From Stenotrophomonas sp. (lineage in GTDB: Bacteria; Pseudomonadota; Gammaproteobacteria; Xanthomonadales; Xanthomonadaceae): 6,695 nt of DNA. The notes under the pieces are model-generated. The model had not been told where the DNA came from and made no database searches. It saw only the letters and a program-made list of their open reading frames with translations. The position numbers were made by a program, and so were the translations under genes. The DNA lies in NCBI GenBank assembly GCA_003510825.1, contig DOKO01000188.1, forward strand, positions 1 to 6,695. The letters run 5' to 3'. Positions 5,329 through 6,695 of the stretch are shown here, one piece after another. Each line of letters opens with the position of its first letter. Positions within the stretch are counted from its first letter, which is position 1.

Positions 5329-6108
5329 TTACTCGTCGCCAGCGCTCTGGCGCTGCAGGATGGAGCTGAACTCTTCGGCGAAGGTTTCGAACCGCACCGA
5401 CATGCGTTCCACGCGGGTGGTGAAGCGGTTGTAGGCCCACACCGCCGGGATCGCCACGAACAGGCCGATGGCGGTGGCGAACAGCGCTTCGGAGATACCT
5501 GGGGCGACGGCGGCGATACCGGCCTGGGCACCGCTGCTGATCATGTCGTGCATGGTCACCATGATGCCGAACACGGTGCCGACCAGGCCCACGTACGGGG
5601 CGGTGGAGCCGATGTTGGCCAGCAGTTCGAGGTTGCGCTCGAGCTGGTCCACTTCACGGGTGTAGGTGGTGCGCATGGCGCGCTGGGCACCTTCCAGCTG
5701 CGCGCGGCCGTCCAGACGACGCTTGTCGCGCAGGCGGCTGTACTCGCGAAAACCGGATTCGAAGATGGCTTCCAGGCCGCCGACATTGCGGCTGCGGTCG
5801 GTGGCCGAGCTGTACAGCTTGCCCAGGTCGGCGCCGGACCAGAAGCGGTTCTCGAACTCGTCGGCTTCGCGGGTGGCCTGCTTGAACACGCGGGCCTTGC
5901 GGAAAATGATCACCCAGCTGACGAACGAGCCGATCAGCAGCAGCAGCACGATGAGCTTCACCGGCAGGCTGGCCTTGGCCATCAGTTCGAGGTAATTGAT
6001 GCCGCCGCCGGTGGTGGCCTGGGCAAGGGTCTGGGTCGCGGCGTTGCTGACATCGGCCGGCAGTGCCTCGGTGACCGTGGCCTGCAGGGCCAGGAGCATT
6101 GCGATCAT
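5329..6108 (-). CDS. tolQ: TolQ, MotA/TolQ/ExbB-family proton channel
   Basis: TolQ is the inner-membrane pore subunit that surrounds the TolR helices and couples proton flow to TolA movement. The 259-residue product has three hydrophobic segments: about 48-69 (after LMAKASLPVKL), 165-187 and 204-226. A large cytoplasmic loop lies between the first two. The channel-lining polar residues are present: Thr178 in GLVGTVFG and Thr212 in LFATAIGL correspond to Thr145 and Thr178 of E. coli. Further family matches are FWSGADLGKLY (89-99), SRAM-like QRAMRTTYTREV, and PAVWAYNRF. The start is the ATG at 6108, which has GAGGA seven bases upstream; that Shine-Dalgarno overlaps the ybgC stop region. A second ATG nine bases on (6099) is possible but worse placed. 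Compared with E. coli TolQ (about 230 residues) the N-terminus is about 33 residues longer, ahead of the first helix. Confidence 0.96.
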   Translation of the reverse strand: MIAMLLALQATVTEALPADVSNAATQTLAQATTGGGINYLELMAKASLPVKLIVLLLLIGSFVSWVIIFRKARVFKQATREADEFENRFWSGADLGKLYSSATDRSRNVGGLEAIFESGFREYSRLRDKRRLDGRAQLEGAQRAMRTTYTREVDQLERNLELLANIGSTAPYVGLVGTVFGIMVTMHDMISSGAQAGIAAVAPGISEALFATAIGLFVAIPAVWAYNRFTTRVERMSVRFETFAEEFSSILQRQSAGDE

Positions 6109-6118
6109 CCGTTGTTCC

Positions 6119-6550
6119 TCAAAGTTCGGATTCGGGGTGGAGGTGGGGTTGCAGCGCGGCAAGGACGGGTTCGTCCATGCCACGCGGGCGGAAACTGGCC
6201 GCGTCCAGTGCGGCGATGCGGACCTGGGCCGACAGCAGAAGCTCGCCGTCGCGCTCGACCCGCTGGTCGAAGACCATGCTGGCCTTCTTCAGCTGGACCA
6301 GGGTGGCGCTCACCTGCAGGGCGTCATCCAGCCGGGCCGGCTTGATGAAGTCCATCTGCATCGAACGCACCGCGAACACCATGCCGTGCTCGCTGCGCAT
6401 GCGCTCCTGGCCGTAGCCCAGCGCGCGCATCCATTCGGTCCGGGCCCGTTCCATGAAGGCCACGTAGCGGGCGTGGTAGACCACCCCGCCAGCGTCCGTA
6501 TCTTCCCAGTAAATGCGTGTCGGCCAACTGAATCGGGGCTCAACCGACAT
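6119..6550 (-). CDS. ybgC: YbgC, tol-pal-associated acyl-CoA thioesterase (hotdog fold)
   Basis: YbgC proteins are small cytoplasmic 4-hydroxybenzoyl-CoA-thioesterase-type hotdog enzymes that hydrolyse acyl-CoA or acyl-ACP. The gene is usually first in the tol-pal operon, though its link to Tol function is unclear. The 143-residue product carries the family signature WEDTDAGGVVYHARYVAFME at 15-34, in which Asp19 is the expected catalytic residue and His26 is conserved. ERARTEW follows, then GMVFAVRSMQMDFIKPARLDD (56-76), typical of the hotdog sheet. It is slightly longer than the E. coli protein because of a C-terminal tail after about residue 120. The start is the ATG at 6550: GGAGG lies six bases upstream, while the longer frame would begin with TTG at 6565 and overlap that ribosome site. 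The first 11 bp overlap the end of ruvB, and tolQ begins 10 bp after the stop. Confidence 0.95.
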   Translation of the reverse strand: MSVEPRFSWPTRIYWEDTDAGGVVYHARYVAFMERARTEWMRALGYGQERMRSEHGMVFAVRSMQMDFIKPARLDDALQVSATLVQLKKASMVFDQRVERDGELLLSAQVRIAALDAASFRPRGMDEPVLAALQPHLHPESEL

Positions 6551-6695
6551 CGGGAACCTCCGCAAACAGGTCCTGCGGCGGGTTTTTCGGCTTCAGGCCC
6601 ATGTGCCGGTAAGCCTTGTGCGTGCACATGCGGCCCCGGGCGGTGCGGATCAGGAAGCCCTGCTGGATCAGATAGGGTTCGACCACGTCTTCCAG
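6540..6695 (-). CDS. ruvB: RuvB Holliday-junction branch-migration helicase, C-terminal 51 residues (cut by the window edge)
   Basis: RuvB is the AAA+ motor that, with RuvA, drives branch migration of Holliday junctions. Only the end of the winged-helix C-terminal domain is inside the window. The visible residues include the segment LEDVVEPYLIQQGFLIRTAR and then GRMCTHKAYRHMGL, which match the DNA-binding C-terminal region of RuvB closely: E-PYL-QGF--RT-RGR--T-AY-HLG is the family pattern. A short Lys/Pro-rich tail ends in FAEVPDVG before TGA at 6542-6540. The last 11 bp overlap the ybgC start. A ruv-ybgC-tol linkage is known in pseudomonads and xanthomonads. The ATPase domains lie beyond the right edge. 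Confidence 0.95.
   Translation of the reverse strand: MEDVVEPYLIQQGFLIRTARGRMCTHKAYRHMGLKPKNPPQDLFAEVPDVG
6557..6561 (-). promoter_or_regulatory. ribosome binding site that fixes the ybgC start
   Basis: A perfect GGAGG on the minus strand lies 6 bases before the ATG at 6550 and inside the ruvB coding sequence. It decides for the 143-residue YbgC rather than a TTG-started 148-residue version, whose first codons would contain the site. Its place within ruvB means ybgC is read from a transcript entering through ruvB. Confidence 0.8.

Noticed and set aside
6109..6183. N-terminal extension of TolQ by 25 residues into ybgC
   Set aside because: The Shine-Dalgarno GAGGA favours the ATG at 6108, and the extra residues (Asn/Pro-rich) have no place in a TolQ N-terminus.
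3958..6345. Very long plus-strand open frame (795 codons) opposite tolA, tolR, tolQ and ybgC
   Set aside because: It runs through four conserved genes on the other strand. Its Cys/Ser- and then His/Asp/Gly-rich sequence is the mirror of the real codon usage. No ribosome site or domain is seen.

Overview
The window is a GC-rich bacterial chromosome segment (roughly two-thirds G+C by eye). Every recognisable gene lies on the minus strand, so transcription runs from right to left. The gene order is ruvB, ybgC, tolQ, tolR, tolA, an extra TolA-like gene, tolB, pal, cpoB, queE: the Tol-Pal cell-envelope locus of a gammaproteobacterium. The protein sequences, the ruvB-ybgC-tol linkage and two small palindromes carrying GTAG/GTGG tetranucleotides (resembling the SMAG repeats of Stenotrophomonas maltophilia) suggest the Xanthomonadaceae, most likely Stenotrophomonas. 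The genus call is inference.

Layout, in transcription order from the right edge. The 3' end of ruvB (6540-6695, cut by the window) overlaps ybgC (6119-6550). A tight block follows: tolQ (6108-5329), tolR (5304-4876), tolA (4886-3828, overlapping tolR by 11 bp) and a 138-codon gene (3823-3407) that starts 4 bp after tolA. That gene encodes a free-standing exported copy of the TolA C-terminal domain. A 146-bp gap then precedes tolB (3260-1941), a 62-bp gap precedes pal (1878-1363), and cpoB/ybgF (1359-541) follows after 3 bp. A 178-bp spacer with two hairpin repeats separates cpoB from queE (362-1, cut at the left edge).

How the genes work together. From knowledge of the families, TolQ and TolR form a proton-driven inner-membrane motor that energises TolA. 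TolA spans the periplasm and contacts TolB and Pal, and Pal is an outer-membrane lipoprotein that grips peptidoglycan. CpoB tunes TolA and links outer-membrane constriction to septal peptidoglycan synthesis. YbgC is a hotdog-fold acyl-CoA thioesterase usually encoded with the tol genes. RuvB (Holliday-junction branch migration) and QueE (7-deazaguanine/queuosine synthesis) are functionally unrelated neighbours.

The point that most deserves follow-up is the second, stand-alone TolA domain III between tolA and tolB. It keeps the two-cysteine pattern of TolA but has no coiled-coil arm. Lesser points are a TolQ N-terminal extension, a TonB-like proline-rich stretch in TolA, extra cysteines in Pal, and paired palindromes in the queE leader. 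I see no mobile element, CRISPR array, tRNA or rRNA.
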